Assembly: GCF_028476545.1 (NCBI RefSeq)
Contig: NW_026732322.1
Span: 62,001-126,000 of the forward strand
Direction: 5' to 3'
Length of the DNA: 64,000 nt
DNA from: Physella acuta
Taxonomy: Eukaryota; Mollusca; Gastropoda; Physidae
A program made the position numbers and the translations under genes. The notes beneath the pieces were generated by a model. It saw only the letters and a program-made list of their open reading frames with translations, did not search any database and was not told the DNA's origin. Of this stretch, positions 45,779 through 58,200 are shown piece by piece (position 1 is the stretch's first letter; every line of letters begins with the position of its first letter).

Positions 45779-48700
45779 ATGTCAGAAAATTCAAATATAC
45801 CATCGAACAATTTTAACACTTTAAATGAAAGAGACGGTAATTCTGACGCCCAAGAGCTCCATTATAGCGACCATAGCCATTCAAGGATTAAATATCTCGG
45901 TGCTTTTTCAAGGCGCAATGCCGAGGATTGTGCGGAAGACGAAGTTAACACCAGCGAATCCGACTCGTTGGAAGAACCAACTGGAAGTGATGGAGGGGGC
46001 GGCACTTTTGGGGAGGAGTTTGACGTACCCTATGATGAAGGCTGGGCTTGGATGATCTCCCTTAGTAAGTTTTTATAGTTGATTTAACCATACCACAAAG
46101 TAAAATGTACTGTGTATCTTAATTAATTTATTACATAACTTTGAGCTATGAGTCAAAATAAAATTAAGAGTTATTTTTCTTTATCAATTACCAAACATCA
46201 ATACTTAAAATCGTTCTTATATTATTTGTTAACATATTTTTTCTTTCATTTTACAGGCTGTTTCATTTTGTTTTTCGTCTACTTTGCATACGAGCAGTTG
46301 ATTTCTGTTTTATTGCTGGAAATCTCGGAGACTCTAGACACTACAGTCCCTGTCATCTCGGCCACGTTTTCTGTTGGAAGTTTCCTCTACTGTGTAGCTA
46401 GTAAGTTTTAGTCTTGTTTCGTTTACTGTAATATTGAGTACGGTTTAAGTTTTTATCCGCCGATAATCACTTTACTTTTGCTTACACTAAACAACACATA
46501 CTGTTGATTAAGAACTGTTGATCCTAACTCGACTTGCGGTATGTAATGTTCTGCATACACTGGAGCGATAAAAAAACAACTCGTGGAACAATCACTAAAG
46601 AATCACAAATATTTGGTCGGTAATTTAAAAAGCCGCAACATCCAACTTATTTTGTTGTGACAGTTTAATTAAAAGTGTAATTGAACATTACGGTATCTTT
46701 TGCTTCAACTGTTATAAAACTCATGTCTGTCTGGCCTTTAAAAGAACTAAATATTTCCTGATTAACATAAAAAGATGGGTGTTAAGATATTATTTTCAAA
46801 CAGAGAATACAGGAGCGTGTCCGGATTATAAAACTATTATTTATGTCCGCTTTACCATTTTGTGGATATAAAACACAATCAATAATAGGGCATTCATATT
46901 ATAACTACACTGTCTCTCCAATCTGTTTTTTAAAGTAATATTTCTTTCAGTTTTTATTGATAAGATAAAAGTTAATGAAAAAAATGTTAGTAAAATACGA
47001 GATCAACTGTTCTGCATCAGCTAGAATTATTTTTTCCTCTTATTCTGTTTTATGCGCATTTGTTAATGGACACCAGCGAGTTGACGAGATTCCTTCCATA
47101 ATGTTGTTGACATGGAATAAAAACGTGCTTTTTAGATTTAGACCGTAAAAAAAATAAAAAATAAAAACTTAAGCCTAAAATTAATTTAGAAATTTTATAT
47201 TTTTAGAATAAATGCTATAAAAGTTGCAAATCCAGAGAACTTGAAAATAATTTCTATTTATTTTCATCAAGCCTAAGTTATAACCGGATGTTTCACTTTC
47301 GTAAGACAAATATTGATTGGCTGTACAGTTACTTAGTGATCGATAACTATTTGTTTACAAAACTTTGCAGATTAAGTTTTTAAATAACAATGCAAATTTA
47401 AAACCCCCATGACCTAGTTTTCTATTTTTAGCTTACAATGTGTACAATAAAATGTATGGCGGCCTATCCAATAGCAGGATGCCATTGTTTATGTCGCCAT
47501 TACACGTGAAAACCAAATTGTTTTTGCTTTTTTTAAATTTTTTATTTAGTTACCGAAAATATTAAAAACATCAAATACATCCAATCTTCAGTAAAGTCCA
47601 AAAAAAAAACCAGACAGGCAAGATTTTATAACCATATTAATTGTAACTACGCTGTGCATGATTTTTAAAGTAATTTATGGACCTCTCAAATACCTTTGAG
47701 ACTTTTCTCGCTGGTGTCCATTGAGCTTCAACAATTCTTATACGTTCATATTAAAATGATTCCTTAAATTAGCACATAAGAAACATAATGTGTATTATAT
47801 TGTAAGGAGTTTTTCTGCTGTTACTGTTTTTAAAACCAGGTTTGGATTAGGATAATGGATAAAAGGTCAGGATTAAGGTCATCGTCACGCTAGGGTTAGA
47901 TTGATTCGAGCCAGGCTAGAGACACTTGCACGCAGTGTTTCTTTCAGACTTTTATCTCCGGGTGGACAATTGAAACTTTCGGGGGGGGGGGGGGGGGGCG
48001 ACGACTAAATTTTCATCCATAAATGATGTAATGCTTTTAGGCAATTTTCACCCCCCCAACTTCTTTCGCATCATCAGGATAACTCAGACCGCAACCCTCA
48101 CGTCTAAGCCTACACACCCGCCGCCCCCCCCCCCCGCTTAAAATGACAGTTTTCGTGTTTTTCTTTTAAAAACATTTTCTGATCTTGGTCAACATTTAGT
48201 ACATTTATCAAAGTCGATCACAAGTTTCAAATTCTTTTAATTATGCGGAATAACGGCTAAAATTCAGTTTCATACATTAGTTTTAAAAATGCAAAAATGT
48301 GACATCGCACTTTCTGAAATCCCCCTTCTCCTACTTGCAGTAAACACAAAAGCAAATAATGTTTGAATTGTACATAGTGCATTTGTTTTTCAACAGCTCA
48401 ACTCTCGGCCAATTTCTTTCTACTCCACTTCTCAAATAGATGCGTGGAAACATGCGCCGCTGTTCTCAACGTCGGGGCGTCGCTCTTCTTTGTCGTCAGC
48501 CAAAATTTGACCTCGTTTTTAATCGCACACTTTATCAAAAGTAAGTGGTCAGCTTTTCTTAGCAATGTCCCTCACACACAATCAATATCTTGGCCGAAAG
48601 GTTCTTAACGTTTTTTTTCTAATATTAGCCAGATATGGATAATGTTTAGCACTTTACGTTTTGCAAGGTACGCAGGGTGAGATAAAGAACATAATAATGT

Positions 48701-51700
48701 TTTCTATTTTAGCATTGGAAATTTTGAAGTTGAAATTATCTAAATAGTGTGATATAATGGTTGTTTGTTGAGCTTATTGACTTTCTACTTATATAGAATT
48801 TGTTGTATAGAAATGGTGCCGATGTGTAAACACATTCCCATCTTTGCTAAGTCATATTTGTTCCTGCACAGGTTATGATTAACCTAATTATTATTTAAAC
48901 GTTTTTGGTAAGCGTTATAGTCAGGACTAGGCTTATGGATATCGTCTAGAATTTGGTCAGTGCTAGTTGATGTTTAGGTTAAGATTAGTGATAGGATTTA
49001 AGTTGTTGAACTATGTTTCTGTAATAGTAGCTAGCATTAAAAGTAAATACCCAAAAAGAAATGTTACAGCATGTGAATTTACACGAACGTTAAAATTAAG
49101 GATGTAACAAAGGCCTAATACCGCAGTCGTTTCTAAAGATGAATTTATTGCAATTTTTTTACGCTACTTAACAATAACATTACAGGTATAGCAAAGGGAC
49201 TGACTCTAATTGCTACAATAACATTGATTGGATTCTACTTCAAACGACGGAGAGCTCTAGCTATTGCTTTTGGTCTCACTGGGGGCAGTCTCGGCATCGT
49301 AGCTGTCCCTCCCTTGGTGCGTTATCTGCGGGAGAACTACGGGTTCCGTGGGAGCTTCTTGTTGATAGCCGGCCTTGAGGTTAGTACATTGAAAAATTTT
49401 CTTTGGTGCTTAAACGCCGGTAGGATATTGAAGAATACTAATACATTTTTACTGCTGTTAAGTGTGCCTTTAATTTAATTCAACAGAATGCTACACACTT
49501 TAGTTGTTTTATTCAGTTTTATTTATTTACAACTGACGTCTAGACTATTCTAACCCGACCTACCTATGACCCGTAAGTTCTATGGTGATTCATCGGTTGA
49601 AAATATTATAGTGTAGGTTAAGGGCCAAGTTTACGGTACTTTTGCAGAAACAAATATAATATCTAACTCGTCGAATATAGATTGTCTCATGAAACATTAT
49701 AAAATGAATAAAAGCTTATAAAAATGTTTTCTAATTCGCGTAGACCAGGGGTCTCCAAACTACGGCCCGCGGGCCGGATGCGGCCCGCGAGGTCCTCTCG
49801 TCCGGCCCGCGGAGATCTTTTTGTCCACGAAAAAAACGTTTGTTGGTGATGGCTGAGGAACTTTGCTCAGAAAAATCAAAGACATGCCTGGAAGAAACTG
49901 GCCCCCGAACTGAAATTTGATAGTTAATGCGGCCCTCGGACTGAAAAGTTTGGAGACCCCTGGCGTAGACAAATATGTCTTTAAAAAGTGTTTATCTCAG
50001 ACTTTTTTTTCTCTCTGGGGAGTCACCTGAAATTTTCGGAGGGGGGGGGGGGGGGGGCACTGGTAGACACTGGTAAAAGTATATAAATAAATTCTATGTC
50101 GTTCATACACACTAAAACTATTCTTGTCAGACGGTCTATCAATATGTTAACACCTGTTTCCAGTACTGTTCCACATCCAAAACGTATACTTAACCCTTAC
50201 AGCCATACTGACAAAAAAAAAATACGATACTATTTTCCGAAAGAGTTATTTCAATTTGTTAACAGCGTTACCAACTAAGACTTGCATATCATAATTAGAA
50301 GTGAATGTTAAAATATGTATTCGATATTTTGGTCCTCAGATGCATGGTATCCTGGCAACCCTTCTTCTTAGACCTCTGAGCAGTTACCGGAAAAAGAAAA
50401 TTGTAATTTCCGAACAGAGCACGCCACAAGAAAAACAAATTTTACTTCCGTTATCTTGTCAAGATACTGAAAACTCAGAAAATACTCAACAAACAGAGAA
50501 CAGCATAAAAACACAAGATTCCTCGATCTTGTTGGAATGCGAACAAATTACTCACATAAAAACAGCGGACCAAATTTTTAAGAAAAAATTATATTCTCAC
50601 CCCGTATTGACGTGCCCAAGTGTTATTCTTCCGCCTGATTGTAAAGGTGATTATGAAATGAAAATAATCGACCAACCAAAAGATAGTGCTTTACAACCAT
50701 TGACACCTTCGGTGATTGAAACAAAGTTTGATAGGCCGGGGTATATCAGCGAAGTCCCAAAAATACAGCCTCAAACCTATGTTGATAGTAAACATATAGA
50801 AGTAAGTGAATGTTCAGATATGTTAAAAACAGATGTTGCACCATTCGAGATTGAGAAAGAAAAGCTGGGCTGTCGACCTAATGAATCGGGAAATTCTAAC
50901 ACCAATTACGATTCATGTGTAATGAAAACAGAAGTAAATGAAACATCTCACAATAGTAGTACAGTAATCTCAATCTCTGAAAATAAAAACGTTGTTTGCA
51001 CAGAAGAAGTTCTGAATGTTAAAGAAATATACACACCACCGCCAATACATGCGTCACTTTCTCCAAAGCACAACGATTCCATTTTAGAGCCACGTGTTGA
51101 GTTGACGCTGTATAAAATTTCACCCCAAACAGACAACACCAAAGCGAAGCAAGAAGTAATTTCTGAAGAGCACACGTTTGATAATCTAAATACAGAAAAC
51201 AAACGTGTTTTCTTGTCAAGTGAAAATTCAAACTTACAAATACGTAGCCACAACAGTTGTTTGGTTAAAAAATGGAATTCGCAAAATAATTCAAACAAAA
51301 TAAAAATATCAAACCGAGAACTGGTTGAACTTCCTATAAAACGTCTCCCTCACGGTACTTGGAGTTCCAGAGCGTCGTCTCTAGCAGACGATCAGACGAC
51401 TGAGACTGAACTTCAAAAGAGTCACAAAAAATACAGTTGCTCGTGGCTACGGATAATCATTGATGTTTCCATCATCAAAAACTACCTGTGTATACTCCTA
51501 TTTATTATCTATATTTGTTGTAATGCTTGTATTCTCTCCATCATGTACATACCATCTCTGGCAATTCAGGCGGGCGTGACTCCACAAAAGGCAGCTTATC
51601 TTCTTACCATCGTTGGTGCCGCGGATATGTTTGGAAGAATCAGTTCCGGTATTTTTGCGGATCTGAAAATCGTAAAACCAAATCAAATTTTGGCTGTAAC

Positions 51701-53037
51701 AACGTTTTCACTAGGAATAATTAGTCAGTTTATTTCTTTTTTCAAAGAATTTGAACTGCTCATTTTCTTTGCCGCCATGCAAGGATTTTTTTCCAGTATA
51801 AACTCAAACTTAGACTCCATTTTGATTGTTGATGTCATGGGAATAAAACATTTAGCCAAAGTTCTAGCCATGTGCAGTTTCTGTTTGAGCATTTCACTCA
51901 CTATTCAGCATCCTATCCAGGGTAAATATATTTTTAAGTATTCTAAGGGATCGTGCACATATATTTAAAGTATTTTTAATTTTTTTTTAGTTATTTGCTA
52001 ATTAGAATGATGTTACACAACCGCTAATGACCCCCCCCCCCCTCCAAAAAATAGCCTATACGCTGTGTAAAATGGTTGGATAAGTAAGATGAAAACCGGC
52101 GTCGAATATATTTTTTTACATTATGCACATTTCTCCCTTAATTTAAAAATTGAGATTTCTTTAACAGTTATACATTTAGTATTGTTAGTTAAATTTTCAA
52201 AAGAAATAATTAATAATAAGTCTATTTTTGAAATTAAAAAAAATAAGCAAGAATGGTAAAAAAAAAATGTTTCAGACATAGTGTTCTTACTGTTTCATTT
52301 CGCTTTAAAACCTATGATAGTAATTCACAAATGACGTCACACTTTTGGGTGAATTTTACAACCCACTCCCATAATCACTGGTGAGCACAAAAGGAGGCTC
52401 CATATATATAATGATGCCACACTACAGACTAGTCGATATCCATGAATTGCAATCTTTGTATTTTGTTACAGTTATTTTATAAGTTTTCAAACATTAACTG
52501 AGCTGAGTCAGTAAAAATTTAATAATTTTCTAGGATAATTTAAAAAATGCTGGAACATAAATGCAAAAATTCATTTTAAAACTGTTTAAAAAAAATGTGA
52601 TGTCATACTTTCTCTTCACACAAGTCCAAACCCACTTCCCTGGGAGTGAGATGTTATTTATGGACGTCCCAAGTGTCAACTAAAAATATTAATGTCTTTA
52701 TTAGACATCAGTAATAGTAAAAGTAGCGCATTCTATAAGTATTAATAGCACTCGCGAGATAGTTTTGCATCGTCAACCAATATAATTCATTTTATAAAAT
52801 TTTATTGTCTACACGTGTAGGCCTATAAACAATATTTTCTTGCAACTGAATTTTTCAGGTGCTTTGATTGCATACACCGGAAACTTCGTGGCGACCTTTC
52901 AGTATGTTGGTGTGCTAAATATAATTGGGAGTGGTCTTCTCCTGTCAGTGCCATTGGCCAGGAGGCTGCAGACGGCAAGAGAAGAGAGACAGCGTTTGAA
53001 AAAAGCTGCTCAAACAGACACATCGACTTCTACATAA
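45779..53037 (+). CDS. SLC16/monocarboxylate-transporter-like protein B, complete, 6 exons
   Basis: Exons: 45779-46064, 46257-46400, 48397-48540, 49186-49379, 50340-51921 and 52859-53037. GT-AG throughout; 2,529 nt = 842 aa. Exons 2, 3 and 4 have exactly the lengths and phases of gene A, so this is a tandem duplicate. TM1 signature DEGWAWMISL (86-95), the TM5 signature as in A, and DMFGR with Asp685/Arg689 in TM8. The cytoplasmic loop (about 274-624) shares with A its first hundred residues (DSSILLECEQITHIKTADQI) and the closing LPHGTWSSRASSLADD. In between it differs by many substitutions and indels. The two membrane halves are nearly identical and most exon 4 changes are silent, so both copies look functional. 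B has compact introns compared with A. Confidence 0.93.
47933..48000 (+). mobile_element. M1 hAT-like MITE, left end only, in intron 2 of transporter B
   Basis: CAGTGTTTCTTTCAGAC followed by an M1-type G-run, then unrelated or M4-like sequence (CCATAAATGATGTAATGC). Confidence 0.6.
49746..49962. mobile_element. M3 hAT-like MITE with exact target duplication
   Basis: Begins CAGGGGTCTCCAAACTACGG and ends AAAGTTTGGAGACCCCTG. The 8-mer GCGTAGAC is exact at 49738-49745 and 49963-49970. A fragment like the M1 right end (CATGCCTGGAAGAAACTG) lies inside. In intron 4 of transporter B. Confidence 0.9.
49985..50105 (+). mobile_element. M1 hAT-like MITE fragment
   Basis: AGTGTTTATCTCAGACTTTT, a G-run, GGTAAAAGTATATAAATAAA and CTATGTCGTTC follow M1 order. 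No right end. Confidence 0.55.
52320..52672. mobile_element. M4 DNA element, old copy in intron 5 of transporter B
   Basis: Left part AATGACGTCACACTTTTGGG; right end GAGATGTTATTTATGGACGTCCC, the inverse of the GGGACGTCC-type left end. The extreme left is eroded. Confidence 0.5.
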
Positions 53038-53441
53038 TAAAACTTGGCTTTGAGTTAACTATTAAAATAAATACACTGAAAATGTACAATTTAAAATATT
53101 TGAAGCAAATATTAGAATTTGAATGTTTATAATAATCATTTGTTTTGGGCTTGATCTGTAGGCCTACTGTATGTTGGCTAGTATGTTGTCCTAAATTTCA
53201 CCCGCGATCCCTACGAACAGTCATTGCAATTTGTTTTTTTTTTCAAAATAAATAAATATCTTTTGGTTACCTTAATGAAGTATTATTAAAATATGTGAAG
53301 ATTAGGCATATTGTTTAATTTTTACAACAATTAGCAAAAGTTTAAAAATACGAAAGTTCTTGTCAAATTCAATTTAGTAAGTCATCTTTCTTTACCCTCT
53401 CACCTCGTTGCAGATTGGCACTAAAGGCCTTCCTTAACTTA
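53038..53441. other. 3' flank of transporter B
   Basis: AT-rich; poly(A) signal near the start; no exon. Confidence 0.5.
53066..53071 (+). terminator. Poly(A) signal of transporter B
   Basis: AATAAA 29 nt after the stop codon at 53035-53037. Confidence 0.6.
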
Positions 53442-54037
53442 GGGGTCGTCCACAGAGTTTCTTCCAGGCACCTCTTCGGGGGGGGGGGGGGGGGCCCAAG
53501 CCCCGCCCCCCCCCCCGAAAGTTTTTTACCGCCCCCCGAACGAAATGAAATTTATATAACTTATATAGAAAATATATACTTTTAACAGTGTCCGTCCCCC
53601 AAAGAAAGTCTACCCCCCCCCCGAAAATTTCAAGTGCCCCCTCCCCCCGGAGAAAAAAGTCTGGAAGAAACACTGGTCGTCCATCACACTCGTAGGGGGG
53701 GGGGGGGTCAGTAATTTTCTGACGGTGTGTGATGAGGGGGAGGGGGTTCAGATGGTGTGACGTCACACATTTGCATTATTAAAAAGCAATGTTAGAAAAC
53801 AAGTTTTATCCGTTATTTCGCGTTTTAGAAAACTGTTTTAATAAATTATAATTGTGACAGAGTTCAGACAAGATTTTGGAAAAATATCGATGTTTTAAGA
53901 AAAATTCAACTGCAATTTTGTAGGCTAAGGTGTGACTTCATTTTTAGGGGGTCTGGCTTTTTGTGACGATGTGTGACGGAGGGAAGGGGAGGGTAAAAAT
54001 CGTCAAAGGAAAGCGTGACATCATTTATGGATGCCCC
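53442..54037. mobile_element. M4 DNA element interrupted by an M1 MITE
   Basis: Left end GGGGTCGTCCA (resuming as TCACACTCG after the M1 insert); right end TGACATCATTTATGGATGCCCC. The interior matches 11544-11856 (GTGTGACGTCACAC, GAGTTCAGACAAGAT). Inverted GGGGYRTCC ends mark a DNA transposon; the superfamily is not assigned because the duplication is unclear. Confidence 0.75.
53453..53675 (-). mobile_element. M1 hAT-like MITE nested in M4, full copy
   Basis: Begins CAGAGTTTCTTCCAGGCACC and ends AGTCTGGAAGAAACACTG. The exact target duplication GTCGTCCA is at 53445-53452 and 53676-53683. The cleanest example of M1 order. Confidence 0.9.
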
Positions 54038-55249
54038 CTTACTCTAAGAGTATAACATCTATAATAAACAATTCCAATATTTGTTTGTAATCTTGTTAGT
54101 GTATCGTCATGAGTTCATAAGTTTTAGTTTTAACTCTAATAACACTAGGGTAAAACTCCATTTTAGTCGTACTAATATACATATATAGTTAGGGGAAGTT
54201 ATGATGACTGGGCAAAAACTGAACACAATATCTCTTTATATGATGAGGTCACTACTGCATATACATCATTGCATGATTTAATGATTGATTTTAAGGTTGA
54301 AATGCTTCCATGAACATAATTTTTAATTTTATCGTATGTCATCTGTTAATAACTTGAAATAAAGAATTGAAAATTAGTATTACATACAATGACAAATACA
54401 AACATAAATTTCAAAATATATTTACAAAATCTTTTTTTGAAACATGTGAGAAAAATTCTTACAATATTGAGTATTGAAAACATTAAGTTTTGTAAATAAA
54501 GTCAATAATTTTTAAAGTTTACAATATAACTTTTAATCACACGTTTATTTTATAATGATTTATAATATTTTATATAATATAATATAAAGTAGTTTTATAA
54601 AAAAAAATATATTATTTTAGCCAAGTTTTTAACTTATGAAATTGTATGATGCTAACAAGGCTATTGCTTCATTAAAAAACCAATAACTATTTCTACAATC
54701 CTTTGAAAAATACAATGGGATAAAAAGAGTACATTTCACCTGCAAAATGCAAAACTATTTCATCTTTTAATTCCTTCTATGGAAATAAAAGCAGTTAAAA
54801 TTAAAAGAAAAAGTTTAAAATATCATTTATCAAAAATTAAGCAATAAAAATGCAATAAATAAATAAAATATCAATGACACATGTAAAAAGTAAAAGACAG
54901 TAGCTTTCATTTCAACACTAAATAAGATTCCTACTTTTTTTTGCATCAGGTGAAACATTAGTGTATCTAATATTAAGGTTTAAAATTTGATATAAAATGA
55001 GTCAGCTATTGGCATTACTACACATACAATTAGAAAACAATGTTGATGAAATATGGTGTTTAAATGAGTTGCATGTAATAATTAAATAATCACTTCCATC
55101 TAGCATCAAAATAATGGAAATTTATGTTATAGAGTCATAACAGAACAAGACTGGTGTTAAGGTAACAACATTTTCTATATAAATAAATAATAGTGGGGTT
55201 GAATTCCGACATGCTGCACTTGGGTATCTCGAAGTATATTTCATCAAGT
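54038..55249. other. Probable 3' UTR and flank of the giant repeat-protein gene
   Basis: AT-rich, without exons on either strand. It directly follows the minus-strand stop at 55250. A minus-sense AATAAA at 54544-54549 is one candidate cleavage signal among several. Confidence 0.45.
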
Positions 55250-58200
55250 CTACTGCTGATTAGTGGAGTAGCTTTAAAATAAATAAAAAGATGTTAATAA
55301 AATACAAAATAGATCAAATTATATGATTTTAATATTACTATGCCACCCTATCACATATTTCTGTTCTATATAATAATACTATTTTTTAGAATATTGTCAT
55401 TTAGTATCCAGGTTTATTGGATTATTTTATGATATTAGTAAACATAAACTTTTTGAAATTTTATTTTCTATTCTGTAGGTTTTAAATAAGTTAAAAATTA
55501 TTTTGAGCTGTCACTAGACAACATCAGTATTTTGTTAGTAATTTATTTCTAAACTGTTAGTTTTACCAAATAGACATCCAATTGATATTAAAATTATCAT
55601 GTTTGTACATAATATTGGATTGGGTTGACTATAACATCTTGAAAATACTGCAAAATGACAGGGGATCCAGCTTTTCCAAACACCTCATACAAGAAACATT
55701 AAACAATTTCAAACTTATGGCACAGCACTAAAAAGACATTTTTCCTCACCTCTGTAGAAGATTGTAAAATATCCTGGCTGGTGATGGATTATTAAAACAT
55801 ACAGAAAAATGTATTTTCATTTCTTTTTCAGAATCATTAAAACTAGTTTCCCATGAACAAGTTGATCCTCTAGTTTGTCTGAAAAAAAGTATTTTATTAC
55901 TTTAGCTATTTAAAACTATTTAATGATTGAATTGCAAAATATCAAATGAATGTTCTTTCTTATTATATATTTATTTGATAAATTAATTTTGTATTATAAT
56001 TTTTTACACTAAACACATTTTCAATATTTTTCATGTCAGATGTCAGTTCCATATAGATATTTAGCAAGAATAGTTTTGTTTGCCTATAGAATCTATTCTA
56101 TGTATAAAAAGAATAATCTTATAGAAAATATCATTTAGATCATTTTTCTTTTTGCACTTGATCAAATACTTACAAATTAGTGATATCTCCTTTTTTAATA
56201 ATTGTTCTTATGGTATTTATTTTTCCACCATCAAAACGCAGTTCATAATTTACACCATCTTTAGTTAAAGTAAGAGCTACCTTTCCAAAATCCTGTAAAA
56301 AACATTTGTTAATAAAGTTATTTTTTGTTCGAATCTAATAATAAAAGTTGTATTTTGTATTATTTATAATTGCTGATTTATTTTTCATAAGGTTTTATTT
56401 TAGAAAAAGTTAACTCATTTGAAAAAGTAAAAATAAAATAAACTGTAGAGAACCAACGGGAAGTTAGTATATCAATGAACATTACTTGAACTAGCTGTAT
56501 TATCATTAATTATGTTGAACATAAAGTATCCAGAAATAATTTCGGTTGTCTGAGATTTGCATTACTACACTTATAATGTTTAAAAACTTTTTCTCATGAT
56601 AAATTCTTGAAATTTGATGCAGTTTAAAAATAGTTATAAAAGCCACATAATTATTTAAAAAGTAATAATATGTTTGAATTACCTCCTTATTTTTAGAAAG
56701 TGTAACTTGTCTCTTAAAGGGTAAATTTTCATCACCAGGAAAATCACAAGCACCATGTTCTAAGGTGTCATGCTGATGCTGCAATTGATCATCCTGCATG
56801 GATTGTTGTGATTGGTTGTTTTGTGATAGATCTGCGCCTTGTTTTGAAGAACTGTTTTGCGATTCTTTTTTCTTTTTTAAATGGGCATTTTGAGATAATT
56901 TTTTCTGTTGTGATTGGCTGTTTTTCAATGCTGTTGCATGTTGGGAATGGCTGTTTATTGGCGACTTTCCAAGTTGCTTTTCATCACTGTTTTGATCCCT
57001 TGTATTCTGTTCTATACTTAATTTGTCTTGGTCTGTTACTACTGTTGATTGTTCATGAGTCTCATCATTTCTAATTATTTCTTTGTCCAGATGTGATTGT
57101 TGTGAGCTGCTGAACTTTTCTGTGTCACAAATTGAATCATTGTTTACTGCATCTTCAGTTGGCTGTTTTTCTTGATTTTCACCAAAACTTTCTTTCAAAG
57201 ATGCATTTTTTGGTTTCTTTTCATTTTCATGATGACTCACATTATAGCTTGATTCAGATTTGTTTGTGTGCTCAGATTTTGGAAAACTATGTACTGAAAC
57301 TGTTGTGTCTGTTGTATCTTTATTTTCATTATTTTCATAACTGGAGTCTTTTTTATCAGCTTGATGTTCTTCAGTAGTGGATGCTTTTTGTTTATCATCC
57401 TCAGTACTGTTTCCCTTTTGTACATTTTCATAATCTTTGGCTGCTTTTAGTTCATTTTCAGATTTTGTGGTAGGTCTACTGTGTACAATTTGGTCATTTT
57501 TATCTTTTTCATCACTATCTGATATTTGTGCATTTTTATCTTTATCAATACACTGTTCTTTAAGTTCATTTTCATTTTCTTGAACAATTAGTGTTTTTAG
57601 TTTATTTTCATATTCTTCATGGCTGTGTGATATTTGTTTATTTTCACCTTCATCATTGATACGTTCCTTTAGTCCATTTTTATCTTCTTCAGTGCTGTGT
57701 TCCTTTTGTCCATTTTCATCTTCTTCAGTGCTGTGTTCCTTTTGTCCATTTTCATCTTCTTCATTACTGTGTTCCTTTTGTGCATTTTCTTCTTTGCTGT
57801 GTTCCTTTTGTTCATTTTCATCTTCTTCAGTGCTGTGTTCTTTTTGTCCATTTTCATCTTCTTCAGTGCTGTGTTCCTTTAGTACATTTTCATCTTTTTC
57901 AGCACTGTGTTCCTTTTGTCCATTTTCATCTTCTTCAGCACTGTGTTCCTTTTGTCCATTTTCATCTTGTTCAGCACTGTGTTCCTTTTGTTGATTTTCA
58001 TCTTCTTCAGCACTGTGTTCCTTTAGTCCATTTTCATCTACTTCAGCACTGTGTTGTTTTTGTCCATTTTCATCTTCATTTCTGTGTTCCTTTTGTCCAT
58101 TTTCATCTTCTTCATTTCTGTGTTTCTTTTGTCCATTTTCATCTTCTTCAGTGCTGTATTCTTTTTGTCCATTTTCATCTTCTTCATTTCTGTGTTCCTT

